Assembly (NCBI RefSeq): GCF_030816075.1
Contig: NZ_JAUSXO010000001.1
Coordinates: forward strand, 3,720,001-3,784,000
DNA length: 64,000 nt
Origin: Arthrobacter agilis
Lineage (GTDB): Bacteria > Actinomycetota > Actinomycetes > Actinomycetales > Micrococcaceae
Direction: 5' to 3'
The translations under genes and the position numbers were made by a program. The notes under the pieces are model-generated. The model saw only the letters and a program-made list of their open reading frames with translations, did no database searches and was not told the DNA's origin. Every line of letters begins with the position of its first letter. The first letter of the stretch is position 1. This document shows positions 34,660-44,522 of the stretch, one piece after another.

Positions 34660-36078
34660 CTACAGCCCGTACTGCTCGAGCAGCCGCAGCCAGACCTCGC
34701 TGATGGTCGGGTAGGCGGGGACGGCGTGCCACAACCGGTCGAGGGGTACCTCGCCGACGACGGCGATGGTGGCGGCATGCAGCAGCTCGGAGACCTCGGG
34801 GCCGGCGAACGTCACGCCGACGAGCACCTTGCGGTCCTCGTCCACCACCATCTGCGCCCAGCCGGTGTAGCCGTCGGAGTGGAGTGAGGAGCCGGCCACG
34901 GAGATGGGCAGCGATGTCTCGGACGCGTTGACGCCGTCCTTCCGTGCCTGGTCGAGGGTGCGGCCGACCATCGCGATCTCAGGGTCGGTGAAGACCACCT
35001 GAGGCACGGCCGCGTGGTCCGCGGTGGCGGTGTACGGGCTCCAGTCCGCCGCGGTGTCACCGAGCGAGCCGGCGGCCCGGGCGGCGATGGCGTCTCCCGT
35101 CAGGCGCGCCTCGTACTTGCCCTGGTGGGTGAGCTGCACCCTGCCGCCGGCGTCGCCGACGGCGTAGAGCCAGCCGCCGGCGCCGGGCACGCGTCCGGTG
35201 TCGTCGGCCCGGATCTTCCTGACGTCCAGCCCGAGCTCCTCGAGTCCGAACCCTGCGGTGTGGGGGTGGCGGCCGGTGGAGACCAGGAGCCGCTCGGCCG
35301 TGACGGTCCGGCCGTCGCCGACGTCGAGCACGAACAGGCCGTCCTCCTTGCGGACCGACGCCGTCGCGGTGTCCGTCAGGATGGTGATGCCCTCGCCGCG
35401 GAGCGCGTCGAGGACGAGACCGGACGCCTCCTTCGGATAGTTGCCGAGGATGCCGCTGCGCGCGACGACCGTGACCTCCGTGCCGAGCCGGGCGTAGGCC
35501 TGGGCCAGTTCGACGCCTGCCACGCCACCGCCGAGGACGGCGAGGCTCGCCGGCACCTCCCTGGCCGAGGTGGCCTCGCGGGTGGTCCAGTAGTCCAGTT
35601 CGGCGAGACCGTCGATGGGCGGCACGGTCGGTGTCGAACCGGTGGCCAGGACGACGGCGTGGCCGGCGCGGTAGCGCGTCTCGGAACCGTCGTCGTGGCT
35701 GACCGTCACCTCCCGTTCGCCGGAGATCCGCGCCCAGCCGCGTTCCAGGGTGATGCCGGCGGAGGCGACCCACTCCTCCTGTGAGGAGTCGTCCCAGTCG
35801 GAGGTGAAGGAGGTGCGGCGGTCCAGGACCTGCTGCGCATCGAGGGAGCCGGTGACCGCCTCGCGCGCCCCGGCGACGCCGCGGGCGGCGTTGAGGACCG
35901 TGCCGGGCCGGAGCAGCGCCTTGGACGGCATGCACGCCCAGTAGGAGCATTCACCACCGACGAGGTCGGCCTCGACCAGGACGGCGGAGAGGCCTTTCTC
36001 GACCACCCGCCCTGCGACGTTCTCGCCGACCGCGCCGGCTCCGATCACGATGACATCGATGCTCTGGGGTTCGCTCAT
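34660..36078 (-). CDS. Flavoprotein disulfide reductase (dihydrolipoamide-dehydrogenase/mercuric-reductase-like)
   Basis: 472 residues, a pyridine-nucleotide-disulfide oxidoreductase. The FAD-binding VIGAGAVGENVA starts at about residue 11. The redox-active pair is Cys44 and Cys49 in GGECSYWACMPSKALL, spaced CX4C. The NAD(P) site GGGVAGVELAQAYARLG is near 185, and the second FAD block near 300. The C-terminal His-Glu pair of lipoamide dehydrogenases (HPTxSE) is altered to AYPTISE, so it is not a typical Lpd. It may reduce a small disulfide or quinone. It lies next to tRNA-Arg. Confidence 0.87.
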   Translation of the reverse strand: MSEPQSIDVIVIGAGAVGENVAGRVVEKGLSAVLVEADLVGGECSYWACMPSKALLRPGTVLNAARGVAGAREAVTGSLDAQQVLDRRTSFTSDWDDSSQEEWVASAGITLERGWARISGEREVTVSHDDGSETRYRAGHAVVLATGSTPTVPPIDGLAELDYWTTREATSAREVPASLAVLGGGVAGVELAQAYARLGTEVTVVARSGILGNYPKEASGLVLDALRGEGITILTDTATASVRKEDGLFVLDVGDGRTVTAERLLVSTGRHPHTAGFGLEELGLDVRKIRADDTGRVPGAGGWLYAVGDAGGRVQLTHQGKYEARLTGDAIAARAAGSLGDTAADWSPYTATADHAAVPQVVFTDPEIAMVGRTLDQARKDGVNASETSLPISVAGSSLHSDGYTGWAQMVVDEDRKVLVGVTFAGPEVSELLHAATIAVVGEVPLDRLWHAVPAYPTISEVWLRLLEQYGL

Positions 36079-36122
36079 AGGCAGAGCCTTCCATCGGACC
36101 TGCGGGGGAGCAACCCAACAGG

Positions 36123-36150
36123 AAAGGCCCCGGCCGGAGCCGGGGCCTTT
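36123..36150. terminator. Hairpin terminator downstream of tRNA-Arg
   Basis: A perfect 12-base stem, AAAGGCCCCGGC with its reverse complement, and a CGGA tetraloop. Confidence 0.85.
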
Positions 36151-36169
36151 CAGTGGTTGTTCTCAACCG

Positions 36170-36245
36170 TGGTGCGCGCGAAGGGATTCGAACCCCCAAC
36201 CTTCTGATCCGTAGTCAGATGCTCTATCCGTTGAGCTACGCACGC
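36170..36245 (-). tRNA. tRNA-Arg(ACG)
   Basis: Acceptor GCGTGCG pairs with CGCGCGC (one G-U). Anticodon stem TCTGA encloses CTACGGA with anticodon ACG, which TadA converts to ICG. TTCGAAT T-loop and encoded CCA. Confidence 0.97.
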
Positions 36246-36374
36246 ATCCGTAGACCTTCAAACCGACCAGCGGATGAGTCCTACAAGCGGGCCGTTTGGC
36301 CGTAGACAACTTTAGCGTGGAATCCGCGGGACGCCTAATCAGCTCATTCCTCCCGGCACAACTAGACCGGTCTA

Positions 36375-36390
36375 CGTGACCTTTGTCACA
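36375..36390 (+). promoter_or_regulatory. CRP/GlxR-type site upstream of pckG
   Basis: CGTGA, 6 bases, TCACA matches the TGTGA-N6-TCACA consensus at nine of ten positions. ACGTGAC (36374-36380) is also mirrored by GTCACGT at 36398-36404. It lies about 150 bases before the pckG ATG. In corynebacteria cAMP-GlxR binds upstream of gluconeogenic genes. Confidence 0.6.
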
Positions 36391-36534
36391 AACGACTGTC
36401 ACGTAAGCGCTGGACATCGCCGTCATGACGCGGATCGTGGAAATGCTCTGGGGAGTGTTTCGCAGGCGGGACCTTTGCCTGAAATACGGCGCCCCTAGCA
36501 TCGGTACACCGAACACCCGACGAAGGGAAGACTA

Positions 36535-38418
36535 ATGGGCCATACTGCGCGTCAGCTTGATGAGGTCGGCACACCCCCCATAAATCCTGACGGCAGCTCG
36601 CTGCCGGATGCCTCCGGCGCAGCGCCGACCACTCATCCGGCCCTCCTCGACTGGGTGCGGGAGGTGCGGGAGCTCACGCAGCCGGCCGATGTCGTCTGGG
36701 TGGACGGCTCTGAGGAGGAGAACAGGCGGCTCACCGACGGGCTCGTGGACAGCGGGACGTTCGTCCGGCTGAACCCCGAGACGTTCCCCAACTCCTTCGC
36801 GGCGTTCTCGGACCCCAAGGACGTGGCCCGTGTGGAGGAGCAGACCTTCATCTGCTCCAGGGACGAACGCGAGGCCGGCTTCACCAACAACTGGATGGAC
36901 CCGGACGAGATGAAGGCGAAGCTCACGGGCCTCTTCTCGGGGTCGATGCGCGGGCGCACCATGTACGTCATCCCCTTCGTCATGGGCCACCTCGACGCCG
37001 AGGACCCCAAGTTCGGTGTCGAGATCACCGACAGCGCCTACGTGGTGACCTCCATGCGGATCATGGCGACCATCGGCACGGCCGTCCTCGACCGGATGAC
37101 GGAGCTCGACGCGCCGTTCGTCCCCGCGCTCCACTCCCTCGGCGCACCGCTGGCCGAGGGTGAGGCCGACGTCCCGTGGCCGTGCAACGAGGAGAAGTGG
37201 ATCGTCCACTTCCCCGAGGAGCGCTCCATCTGGTCCTACGGCTCCGGCTACGGCGGCAACGCCCTGCTCGGCAAGAAGTGCTACGCGCTGCGGATCGCGT
37301 CCGTCATGGCCCGCGACGAGGGCTGGCTGGCCGAGCACATGCTGATCCTCAAGCTCACCTCTCCCCAGGACAAGACCTACTACCTCTCGGCGGCGTTCCC
37401 CTCCGCCTGTGGCAAGACCAACCTCGCGCTGCTCGATCCCACGATCGAGGGCTGGAAGGTCGAGACCCTGGGCGACGACATCACGTGGATGCGCTTCGGC
37501 AAGGAAGGCGAGCTCCGCGCGGTCAACCCCGAGGCGGGCCTCTTCGGCGTCGCCCCCGGCACCGGCTGGGGCACCAACCCCAACGCCATGCGCGCCATCG
37601 CCAAGGGAAACTCTGTCTTCACCAACGTGGCACTCACCGACGACGGCGGTGTCTGGTGGGAGGGCATGACCGACGAGGTGCCGGCGCACCTGACCGACTG
37701 GCAGGGCCGGGACTGGACGCCGGACATGGATCACCCGGCCGCGCACCCGAACGCCCGGTTCTGCACGCCCATCGACCAGATCGACATGCTCGCCGAGGAG
37801 TACAACCGGCCCGACGGCGTGGAACTCTCGGCGATCCTCTTCGGAGGCCGCCGCAAGACGACCGTCCCGCTCGTGACGCAGTCCCGCAACTGGGCCAACG
37901 GCATCTTCATGGGCTCGACCCTGTCCTCGGAGACCACGGCCGCGGCCGCGGGCCAGGTGGGGCGGGTGCGCCGCGATCCGATGGCCATGCTGCCGTTCAT
38001 CGGGTACGACGCCGGCGACTACCTCCGCCACTGGCTCACCCTCAGCGCCGGCGCGGACCAGGCGCGGCTGCCGAAGATCTTCCTCGTGAACTGGTTCCGC
38101 CGGACCGCCTCGGGTGGCTTCGCCTGGCCGGGCTTCGGTGACAACTCGCGGGTCCTCAAGTGGGTCATCGAGCGGCTCGAGGGCACGGCCGACGCCGTCG
38201 AGACGCCGATCGGGTTCGTCCCGACGGGCGACGCCCTCGACCTGACCGGGCTTGACATGACGCCCGCCGAGGTCGAGGCCGCCGTGCACGTCGACGCCGT
38301 GGAGTGGGCCCAGGAGCTCGAGGGCATCGAGCAGTGGTACGAGCGCTTCGGCGACTCGCTGCCCGAGGAGCTCAAGGGACAGCTCGAGGAGCTCAAGCAG
38401 CGCTTCAGCGTCGCCTGA
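36535..38418 (+). CDS. pckG: Phosphoenolpyruvate carboxykinase (GTP)
   Basis: 627 residues, GTP type. It converts oxaloacetate and GTP to PEP, CO2 and GDP in gluconeogenesis. The P-loop with its reactive cysteine is in [16 protein letters not shown] near residue 285. Metal and PEP sites are in IGGDITW-like [24 protein letters not shown] and [15 protein letters not shown] and [16 protein letters not shown] are in the C-terminal part. GAAGGGAAG precedes the ATG. It appears monocistronic, with a CRP-like site upstream and a 15-base stem terminator downstream. Confidence 0.98.
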   Translation: MGHTARQLDEVGTPPINPDGSSLPDASGAAPTTHPALLDWVREVRELTQPADVVWVDGSEEENRRLTDGLVDSGTFVRLNPETFPNSFAAFSDPKDVARVEEQTFICSRDEREAGFTNNWMDPDEMKAKLTGLFSGSMRGRTMYVIPFVMGHLDAEDPKFGVEITDSAYVVTSMRIMATIGTAVLDRMTELDAPFVPALHSLGAPLAEGEADVPWPCNEEKWIVHFPEERSIWSYGSGYGGNALLGKKCYALRIASVMARDEGWLAEHMLILKLTSPQDKTYYLSAAFPSACGKTNLALLDPTIEGWKVETLGDDITWMRFGKEGELRAVNPEAGLFGVAPGTGWGTNPNAMRAIAKGNSVFTNVALTDDGGVWWEGMTDEVPAHLTDWQGRDWTPDMDHPAAHPNARFCTPIDQIDMLAEEYNRPDGVELSAILFGGRRKTTVPLVTQSRNWANGIFMGSTLSSETTAAAAGQVGRVRRDPMAMLPFIGYDAGDYLRHWLTLSAGADQARLPKIFLVNWFRRTASGGFAWPGFGDNSRVLKWVIERLEGTADAVETPIGFVPTGDALDLTGLDMTPAEVEAAVHVDAVEWAQELEGIEQWYERFGDSLPEELKGQLEELKQRFSVA

Positions 38419-38433
38419 GCCGCCCCTGACGAC

Positions 38434-38466
38434 AAGAGGCCCCTTCCCGGCGGGAAGGGGCCTCTT
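38434..38466. terminator. Bidirectional terminator between pckG and phosphohexomutase
   Basis: A perfect 15-base stem (38434-38448 with 38452-38466) and a 3-base loop; a T-run follows on the plus strand. Confidence 0.88.
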
Positions 38467-38484
38467 TCATGCTCGTGATCCGGG

Positions 38485-39891
38485 TCAGTCGCGGATCACC
38501 ACGAGGACGCGCTGCACGAGGTCCTCGAGCGTCTGCGGATCCACGGCCTCGGCGTTGAGCCGGAGGTAGGGCTCGGTGTTCGAGGGGCGGAGGTTGAACC
38601 ACCAGTCGCCGTGCTCCGGGGTGAAGGTCAGGCCGTCGAGGTCGTCCACCACCACGCCCTCCTGCTCGAACTCGGTGCGTGCCCGGGCGATGGCCCCCTG
38701 GAGGTCCTGAACCTTCGAGTTGACCTCGCCCGAGGAGAAGTAGGGCTCGTACTCGCGGCCCAGCTCGGACAGCGGGCCGTCCTGCTCGCCGAGCGCCGCG
38801 AGGACGTGCATCGCGGCCAGCATGCCGGTGTCGGCGTTCCAGAAGTCGCGGAAGTAGTAGTGCGCCGAGTGCTCGCCGCCGAACACCGCGCCCTCCTCGG
38901 CCATGACGGCCTTGATGAAGGAGTGGCCCACGCGCGTGCGGACCGGGCGGCCGCCGTCGTGCCGGATCAGTTCCGGCACCGCGCGGGAGGTGATGAGGTT
39001 GTGGATGATGACGGGCTCGGCCTCACCGGCGGCCTGGGCGCGCGCGATCTCGCGGCGCGCGACCATCGCGGTGATGGCGCTCGGTGAGACGGGCTCGCCC
39101 TTCTCGTCGATGATGAAGCAGCGGTCGGCGTCGCCGTCGAACGCGATCCCGATGTCCGCGCCGTGCTGGACGACGGCGGCCTGCAGGTCGAGCAGGTTCT
39201 CCGGCTCCAGCGGGTTGGCGGGGTGGTTGGGGAACGAGCCGTCGAGCTCGAAGTAGAGGGGCACGATGTCGAACGGCAGGGCGGGGAGGATCCGGTCGCC
39301 GAGGACGGCGGGGGTGGTCAGCCCCGCCATGCCGTTGCCGGCGTCGACCACGATCTTCAGCGGCCGCGACGACGAGAGGTCCACCTGCGAGCGGAGGAAC
39401 CGCGAGTACTCGTCGAGGACGTCGCGGACGCTGGTGGTGCCCTGCACGGCCGCGGCCGGCACGGAGCCGTCCGCGAGGTAGCGCTCGGCGCGTTCCTGGA
39501 TGTCCTTCAGGCCGGTCTCGGAGGAGACGGGCACGGCGCCCGGGCGCGTCATCTTCATGCCGTTGTACTGTGCCGGGTTGTGGCTGGCCGTGAAGGTCAC
39601 GCCGGCCGCGCGCAGCGTGCCGCTGGCGTAGTACAGCTCATCGGTGGAGATGAGGTCGAGGAAGAGCACGTTCGCGCCGCGCAGGGTGGCCCCTTCGGCG
39701 AACGCCTTCGAGAACTCGGGCGACGAGGGGCGCATGTCCCCGCCGACGAGGATGGTCTCGCCCGCCAGCTCCAGGGAGTCCACGAAGGCCGCGCCGACCG
39801 CGCGGACCGAGTCCACCGTGATGGTCTCGCCGACGATGCCGCGGACGTCGTAGGCCTTGAAGGATGGTGAGAGATCGAAGGTTGTAGTCAC
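38485..39891 (-). CDS. Phosphomannomutase/phosphoglucomutase
   Basis: 468 residues of the alpha-D-phosphohexomutase family, converting hexose-6-phosphate and hexose-1-phosphate for glycan precursor synthesis. The phosphoserine loop TASHNPAQYNGMK is near residue 105, the metal loop FDGDADRCF near 255, the sugar loop GGEHSAHYYFRD near 340, and the phosphate loop RPSNTEPYLRLN near 445. The real start is GTG 39891, because a TACACT box lies 7 bases upstream; the open frame beyond is a recQ shadow. It is divergent from recQ. Confidence 0.93.
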   Translation of the reverse strand: MTTTFDLSPSFKAYDVRGIVGETITVDSVRAVGAAFVDSLELAGETILVGGDMRPSSPEFSKAFAEGATLRGANVLFLDLISTDELYYASGTLRAAGVTFTASHNPAQYNGMKMTRPGAVPVSSETGLKDIQERAERYLADGSVPAAAVQGTTSVRDVLDEYSRFLRSQVDLSSSRPLKIVVDAGNGMAGLTTPAVLGDRILPALPFDIVPLYFELDGSFPNHPANPLEPENLLDLQAAVVQHGADIGIAFDGDADRCFIIDEKGEPVSPSAITAMVARREIARAQAAGEAEPVIIHNLITSRAVPELIRHDGGRPVRTRVGHSFIKAVMAEEGAVFGGEHSAHYYFRDFWNADTGMLAAMHVLAALGEQDGPLSELGREYEPYFSSGEVNSKVQDLQGAIARARTEFEQEGVVVDDLDGLTFTPEHGDWWFNLRPSNTEPYLRLNAEAVDPQTLEDLVQRVLVVIRD

Positions 39892-39983
39892 GCTGGAAAG
39901 TGTATCGGTGGGGCTGCGGCCCGGCTGCACACATGGCCAGACCGCCCGCCCGGACTGGGGGAGGCGGCTGGGATACTGGGCAG

Positions 39984-42098
39984 ATGTCGTCGACCACCAC
40001 GCTGAACGAGCAAGCCACAGCCATCCTGCACACCCTCGTCGGATCACCGGAGGCCCAGTTCCACGAGGGGCAGTTCGAGGCCATCGAGGCACTCGTCGAA
40101 GGCGGGCGGCGTGCCCTCGTCGTCCAGCGGACCGGGTGGGGGAAGTCCGCGGTGTATTTCGTGGCGAGCCTGCTCCTGCGCGCCCGCGGAGCCGGCCCCA
40201 CGCTGATCGTCTCACCCCTGCTCGCGCTCATGCGGGACCAGGTGGCCGCCGCCGCTCGGGCCGGGGTGCGCGCCGAGGCCATCAACTCGGCCAACCAGAC
40301 CGAGTGGCAGGAGATCGAGGCGAAGCTCCAGGCCGACGAGGTGGACGTCCTCCTCGTCTCGCCCGAACGCCTCAACAACCCGTCCTTCCGGGAGCTGTAC
40401 CTGCCGGAGCTCATGCGGCGCACGGGCCTGCTGGTGATCGACGAGGCCCACTGCATCTCCGACTGGGGCCACGACTTCCGTCCCGACTACCGCCGCCTGC
40501 GAGAGCTGATCCTGGGCCTGCCGCAGGGGGTGCCAGTACTGGCCACCACGGCGACGGCGAACTCCCGCGTGGTGAAGGACGTCGAGGAGCAGCTCGGCGC
40601 GGGCGGTACGGACGTGTTCACGCTGCGCGGCGAGCTGGCACGCAAGTCCCTGCGCCTCGGGGTGCTGCGCCTGCCGAGCCCCCGCTCGCGCCTCGCTTGG
40701 CTCCTCACGCACCTGTCGGACCTGCCGGGCAGCGGGATCATCTACGCCCTCACCGTGTCGGCCGCGGAGGACACCGCCCGCCTGCTGCGCGAGAACGGGC
40801 ACGCCGTCCGCGCGTACACGGGACGCACCGACCCGGCGGACCGCGAGGCGGCGGAGGCCGCCCTGAAGGCCAACGAGGTCAAGGCGCTCGTGGCCACCAG
40901 TGCGCTCGGCATGGGCTTCGACAAGCCGGACCTCGGCTTCGTGGTGCACCTCGGGGCTCCGTCCTCGCCCGTGGCCTACTACCAGCAGGTGGGGCGTGCG
41001 GGCCGCGGGACGCCGAATGCCGATGTGCTGCTGCTGCCCGGCGCCGAGGACCGCGACATCTGGGAGTACTTCGCCACCGCGTCCATGCCCTCGCAGGACG
41101 CCGCCCTGCGGGTGCTCGAGGCGCTCGAGCCCGGCGTCGTCCTGTCCACGCCGGCGCTCGAGACGCGGGTCAACCTGAAGCGCTCACCCCTCGAACTCCT
41201 CCTCAAGGTGCTCGACGTCGACGGCGCCGTCCGCAAGGTGACCGGCGGGTGGGAGAGCACCGGGGCGCCCTGGACCTACGACGCCGAGCGGTACCGCCGC
41301 ATCAGTGAGGCCCGCGTCGTGGAGCAGAAGGCCATGCTCGACTACGAGAACACCGCCGGCTGCCGCATGGAGTTCCTCTCGCGGTCCCTCGACGACCCGG
41401 CAGCCAGCCCGTGCGGCCGCTGCGACAACTGCGCCGGTCCCTGGTACTCCGACGAGGTGGCGCACGAGGCATCCGACTCAGCGAGCCAGGCCCTCAGCCG
41501 GGTCGGCGTGGAACTCGAGCCCCGCGGCCAGTGGCCGTCCGGCATGGACAAGCTGGGCGTGCCCCTGAAGGGGAAGCTGAAGCCGGGCGAGGTCAGCCTG
41601 CCCGGACGGGCGCTGGCGCGGCTCACCGACCTCGGCTGGGGCAACCGACTCCGCGAGCTGATGGCGGACACCACCCCGGATGCACCGCTGGACCCCGCGG
41701 TGATCGAGGCCGTGGTCCGCGTCCTGGCGCAGTGGGGCTGGGACGAGCGGCCGGTCGCCGTGGTCAGCGTCCCCTCCCGGCGCCGCCCGGAGCTCATCGG
41801 GTCCCTCGCCCGGGCGCTCGCCCAGGTGGGCCGCATCCCATACCTCGGTCAGCTGGCCACCCCGCACGGCTTCCCGCAGGGCCAGCCCGGGGGCAACAGT
41901 GCGTTCCGCCTGGCCTCGGTGTGGGACCACTTCGCGGTGCCCGAGGGCGGCGCCGCCTGGTTCGCCGAGCATCCCGGGCCGGTGCTGCTGGTCGACGACT
42001 TCGCGGACAGCCGCTGGACCATCACCGAGGCGGGGCGGGCGCTGCGCACCGCGGGCGCCTCGGGAGTGCTGCCGTTCGCCCTGGCGCTCAAGGCGTAG
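39984..42098 (+). CDS. recQ: RecQ-family DNA helicase with C-terminal phosphoribosyltransferase-like domain
   Basis: 704 residues. The helicase core (about 20-340) has TGWGKS near 51, IDEAHCISDWGHDFRPDYR near 155, ATTATA near 185 and QQVGRAGRG near 335. The RecQ zinc-binding cysteines follow (CRMEF ... CGRCDNC, near 455-480). From about residue 590 the chain becomes ComF/PRTase-like, with VVSVPSRRRPELIGSLARAL and a PRPP-loop-like VLLVDDFADSRWTITEAGRAL near 670. No HRDC domain is present. The ATG at 39984 is chosen because GATACT lies exactly 6 bases upstream. Confidence 0.92.
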   Translation: MSSTTTLNEQATAILHTLVGSPEAQFHEGQFEAIEALVEGGRRALVVQRTGWGKSAVYFVASLLLRARGAGPTLIVSPLLALMRDQVAAAARAGVRAEAINSANQTEWQEIEAKLQADEVDVLLVSPERLNNPSFRELYLPELMRRTGLLVIDEAHCISDWGHDFRPDYRRLRELILGLPQGVPVLATTATANSRVVKDVEEQLGAGGTDVFTLRGELARKSLRLGVLRLPSPRSRLAWLLTHLSDLPGSGIIYALTVSAAEDTARLLRENGHAVRAYTGRTDPADREAAEAALKANEVKALVATSALGMGFDKPDLGFVVHLGAPSSPVAYYQQVGRAGRGTPNADVLLLPGAEDRDIWEYFATASMPSQDAALRVLEALEPGVVLSTPALETRVNLKRSPLELLLKVLDVDGAVRKVTGGWESTGAPWTYDAERYRRISEARVVEQKAMLDYENTAGCRMEFLSRSLDDPAASPCGRCDNCAGPWYSDEVAHEASDSASQALSRVGVELEPRGQWPSGMDKLGVPLKGKLKPGEVSLPGRALARLTDLGWGNRLRELMADTTPDAPLDPAVIEAVVRVLAQWGWDERPVAVVSVPSRRRPELIGSLARALAQVGRIPYLGQLATPHGFPQGQPGGNSAFRLASVWDHFAVPEGGAAWFAEHPGPVLLVDDFADSRWTITEAGRALRTAGASGVLPFALALKA

Positions 42099-42120
42099 CA
42101 GCCGCCCCGGACATGCAGAA

Positions 42121-42144
42121 GGGCCCCCGGAATACCGGGGGCCC
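42121..42144. terminator. Hairpin terminator between recQ and tRNA-Ser(GCT)
   Basis: GGGCCCCCGG and its reverse complement around an AATA loop; serves recQ on the plus strand and the tRNA on the minus strand. Confidence 0.8.
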
Positions 42145-42149
42145 TGACG

Positions 42150-42237
42150 CGGAGACGGGGGGATTTGAACCCCCGGTAGGCTTTAGGCCCACACTTCATT
42201 AGCAGTGAAGCCCATTCGGCCGCTCTGGCACGTCTCC
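42150..42237 (-). tRNA. tRNA-Ser(GCT)
   Basis: Class-II tRNA. Acceptor GGAGACG pairs with CGTCTCC. Anticodon loop TGCTAAT gives GCT for AGC/AGU codons. TTCAAAT T-loop and long variable arm are present. CCA is not encoded. Confidence 0.96.
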
Positions 42238-42343
42238 ATCGGCTATCTCTAGCCTCCCAAGGTTACCCAGAAGGGGACGGCAAGAGCAAAACCGCCCCGC
42301 TCCCTCGGCGCGTTGCCGGGCAGGTGCTCGCGGAGCGCGGGTG

Positions 42344-44431
42344 TCAGAGAGAACCGGTGAGGGCCCGCCAGAGGAACTCGAAGCTCATGGCGTGCATCCT
42401 CGCGGCCTGCCGGTTGTCGGCCGCGCCTGCATGGCCCCCTTCGAGCGCCTCGTGGAACCAGACGTCCGGGATGCCGAGGTCCTTCATCTTCGCGGCCATC
42501 TTGCGGGCCTGCACCGGCCCCACCCGGTCATCGCTGGTCGCCGTCCAGAGGAGCGTCTTCGGATAGGCGACGTCGTCCCGCAGCAGGTGGTACGGCGAGA
42601 AGGTCTGCACGTACTCCCACTCCTCGGGCTTGTCCGGGTCGCCGTACTCGGCGATCCAGGAGTACCCGGCGGACAGCTTGGTGTACCGGCGCATGTCCAG
42701 CAGGGGCACGCCGCACGAGATGGCGCCGAACAGGTGCGGGTACGTGGTGAGCATGTTGCCCACGAGCAGGCCGCCGTTGCTCCGGCCCGTGCAGCCGAGG
42801 AGTGCCGGCGAGGTCACGCCGCGCCGCACCAGGTCTTCGGCGATGGCCGCGAAGTCCTCGTAGGCCCGGTGCCGGTTGGCGTGCAGCGCGGCAAGGTGCC
42901 ACTGCGGCCCGTACTCGCCGCCGCCGCGGATATTGGCGAGCACGTAGACGCCGTTCCGGCCGTCCTCCGTGGTGCGTTCGAGCCAGCCGCGCCCGATCAC
43001 GCCGCTGTAGGCGGGCGTCATCGAGTGTTCGAAGCCGCCGTAGCCGGACAGCAGGGTGGGGTTGCCGCCGTCGAGCACCAGGCCCTTCGCCGCGAGCTGG
43101 AAGTAGGGCACGCGCGTACCGTCGGCCGAGACCGCGAAGTGCTGCTCGACGGCGAAGCGGTCCTCGTCGAAGTAGGACGGCGAGGACTTGACGGCCGTGT
43201 ACCCGCCGCCGATGGTCCCGCGGTAGAGCGTCGACGGCGTCAGGAAGCCCGTGGCGACGAGCCAGTAGTCGTTGCCTGCCGCGTCGTCCTCGTCGTCCAC
43301 CGCGTAGGCGTCCACGGAGTGCAGCGGCGGGCAGGCGTCGAGCAGGTCGGCGGCCCAGTCCTTCGCGGGGTCCAGGATGCGGATTTCCGAGGACACGTCG
43401 CGCAGCAGGTTCAGCAGGAGGAAATCGCGGGTCCAGCTCCAGGACTGCAGGGACGTGGAGGGGTCGGGGGCGAAGACGGTCACGAAGGTCCGCTCTCCCG
43501 CGAGGAACGCGTCCAGGGGGACGACGAGGAGGGACCCTGCCGCGTGCATGGTCCCACCGGCGGTCCAGTCCGTGCGGGGCCGGATGATCAGCCACTCGCG
43601 GTGCAGGGAGATGCTGGCGTCCTCGGGCACCTCGATGAGCCGCCAGTCGCCGTCCTGCCGGAGGTAGGTGCGGCGCGTGTAGAAGTCGATGGTGTCGACG
43701 GCGATGTCGCGCTCGAACCCCGGCGTGGAATCGTGCAGCACGAGGGCCATCATGTGGTCCTCCTCCACCTCGAAGTACGGCTCGGCCGAGGCGAGGCCGG
43801 CCCCGCGCCGCAGGGTCCGTACCGTCCGGGGGTAGGAGCTCGACGTCATGGACCCCGGCCCGAAGTCGGTGCCGACGTGGAGGGCGTCCGGGGCGGCCCA
43901 GCTGATGCGGCTCTTCGCCGTGGGGATGTCGAAGCCGCCGTCGACGAACGCCAGGGTCTCGAGGCTGAACTCCCGGTAGCGCGCGGCGTCCCCGCCGTCG
44001 GGGGAGAGGACCACGAGGACCCGCTCGTGCGGTGCGCCCTCGGCCGGGCGGAGGAAGAGCGCCCCGCCCCAGACCCACTCCGTCCCCTCGACGGCGCTCA
44101 GGGCGTCGACGTCGAGCAGGATCTCCCAGTCGGGGGCGTCGGAGGCGTAGCTGTCCCAGGTGGTCCGGCGCCAGATGCCCTGCCGGTGCTCGGCGTCGCG
44201 CCAGAAGTTGTAGTAGTGGCTCCCGTGCTTGCCCGCCATCGGGATACGGTCCGTGGAATCGAGCACCTCGAGGATGCCGCGTTCCCGGACGCCGAAGTCC
44301 GGGGTGAGCAGGGCGTCCTCGGTCAGCGCGTTCTGCGCGCGCACCCAGTCGAGGCCTTCCTCGGCGTAGATGTCCTCGAGCCAGAGGAAGGGATCGTCCG
44401 TGGGCGCGGTGGTCTCCGTCGAGTGCGTCAT
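42344..44431 (-). CDS. Prolyl oligopeptidase-family (S9A) serine peptidase
   Basis: 695 residues. An N-terminal beta-propeller (about 70-420) precedes an alpha/beta-hydrolase domain. The nucleophile is in GCTGRSNGGLLVGNM at about residue 548, the aspartate in TSDDRVGP near 632 and the histidine in EGGHAGA near 663. No signal peptide is seen, so it is cytoplasmic and cleaves short peptides, probably after proline. TAGGAT exactly 6 bases before the ATG suggests leaderless transcription. It is divergent from the FAD-binding protein gene. Confidence 0.9.
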   Translation of the reverse strand: MTHSTETTAPTDDPFLWLEDIYAEEGLDWVRAQNALTEDALLTPDFGVRERGILEVLDSTDRIPMAGKHGSHYYNFWRDAEHRQGIWRRTTWDSYASDAPDWEILLDVDALSAVEGTEWVWGGALFLRPAEGAPHERVLVVLSPDGGDAARYREFSLETLAFVDGGFDIPTAKSRISWAAPDALHVGTDFGPGSMTSSSYPRTVRTLRRGAGLASAEPYFEVEEDHMMALVLHDSTPGFERDIAVDTIDFYTRRTYLRQDGDWRLIEVPEDASISLHREWLIIRPRTDWTAGGTMHAAGSLLVVPLDAFLAGERTFVTVFAPDPSTSLQSWSWTRDFLLLNLLRDVSSEIRILDPAKDWAADLLDACPPLHSVDAYAVDDEDDAAGNDYWLVATGFLTPSTLYRGTIGGGYTAVKSSPSYFDEDRFAVEQHFAVSADGTRVPYFQLAAKGLVLDGGNPTLLSGYGGFEHSMTPAYSGVIGRGWLERTTEDGRNGVYVLANIRGGGEYGPQWHLAALHANRHRAYEDFAAIAEDLVRRGVTSPALLGCTGRSNGGLLVGNMLTTYPHLFGAISCGVPLLDMRRYTKLSAGYSWIAEYGDPDKPEEWEYVQTFSPYHLLRDDVAYPKTLLWTATSDDRVGPVQARKMAAKMKDLGIPDVWFHEALEGGHAGAADNRQAARMHAMSFEFLWRALTGSL

Positions 44432-44522
44432 CCGCCCATCCTATGCAGCCCTCCGGAGGCGCAGCGATCACGGGACGACGTTCGCGGCAGGGTGCGGGAG
44501 CGGTGTTGGATAGGCTTGCGGC

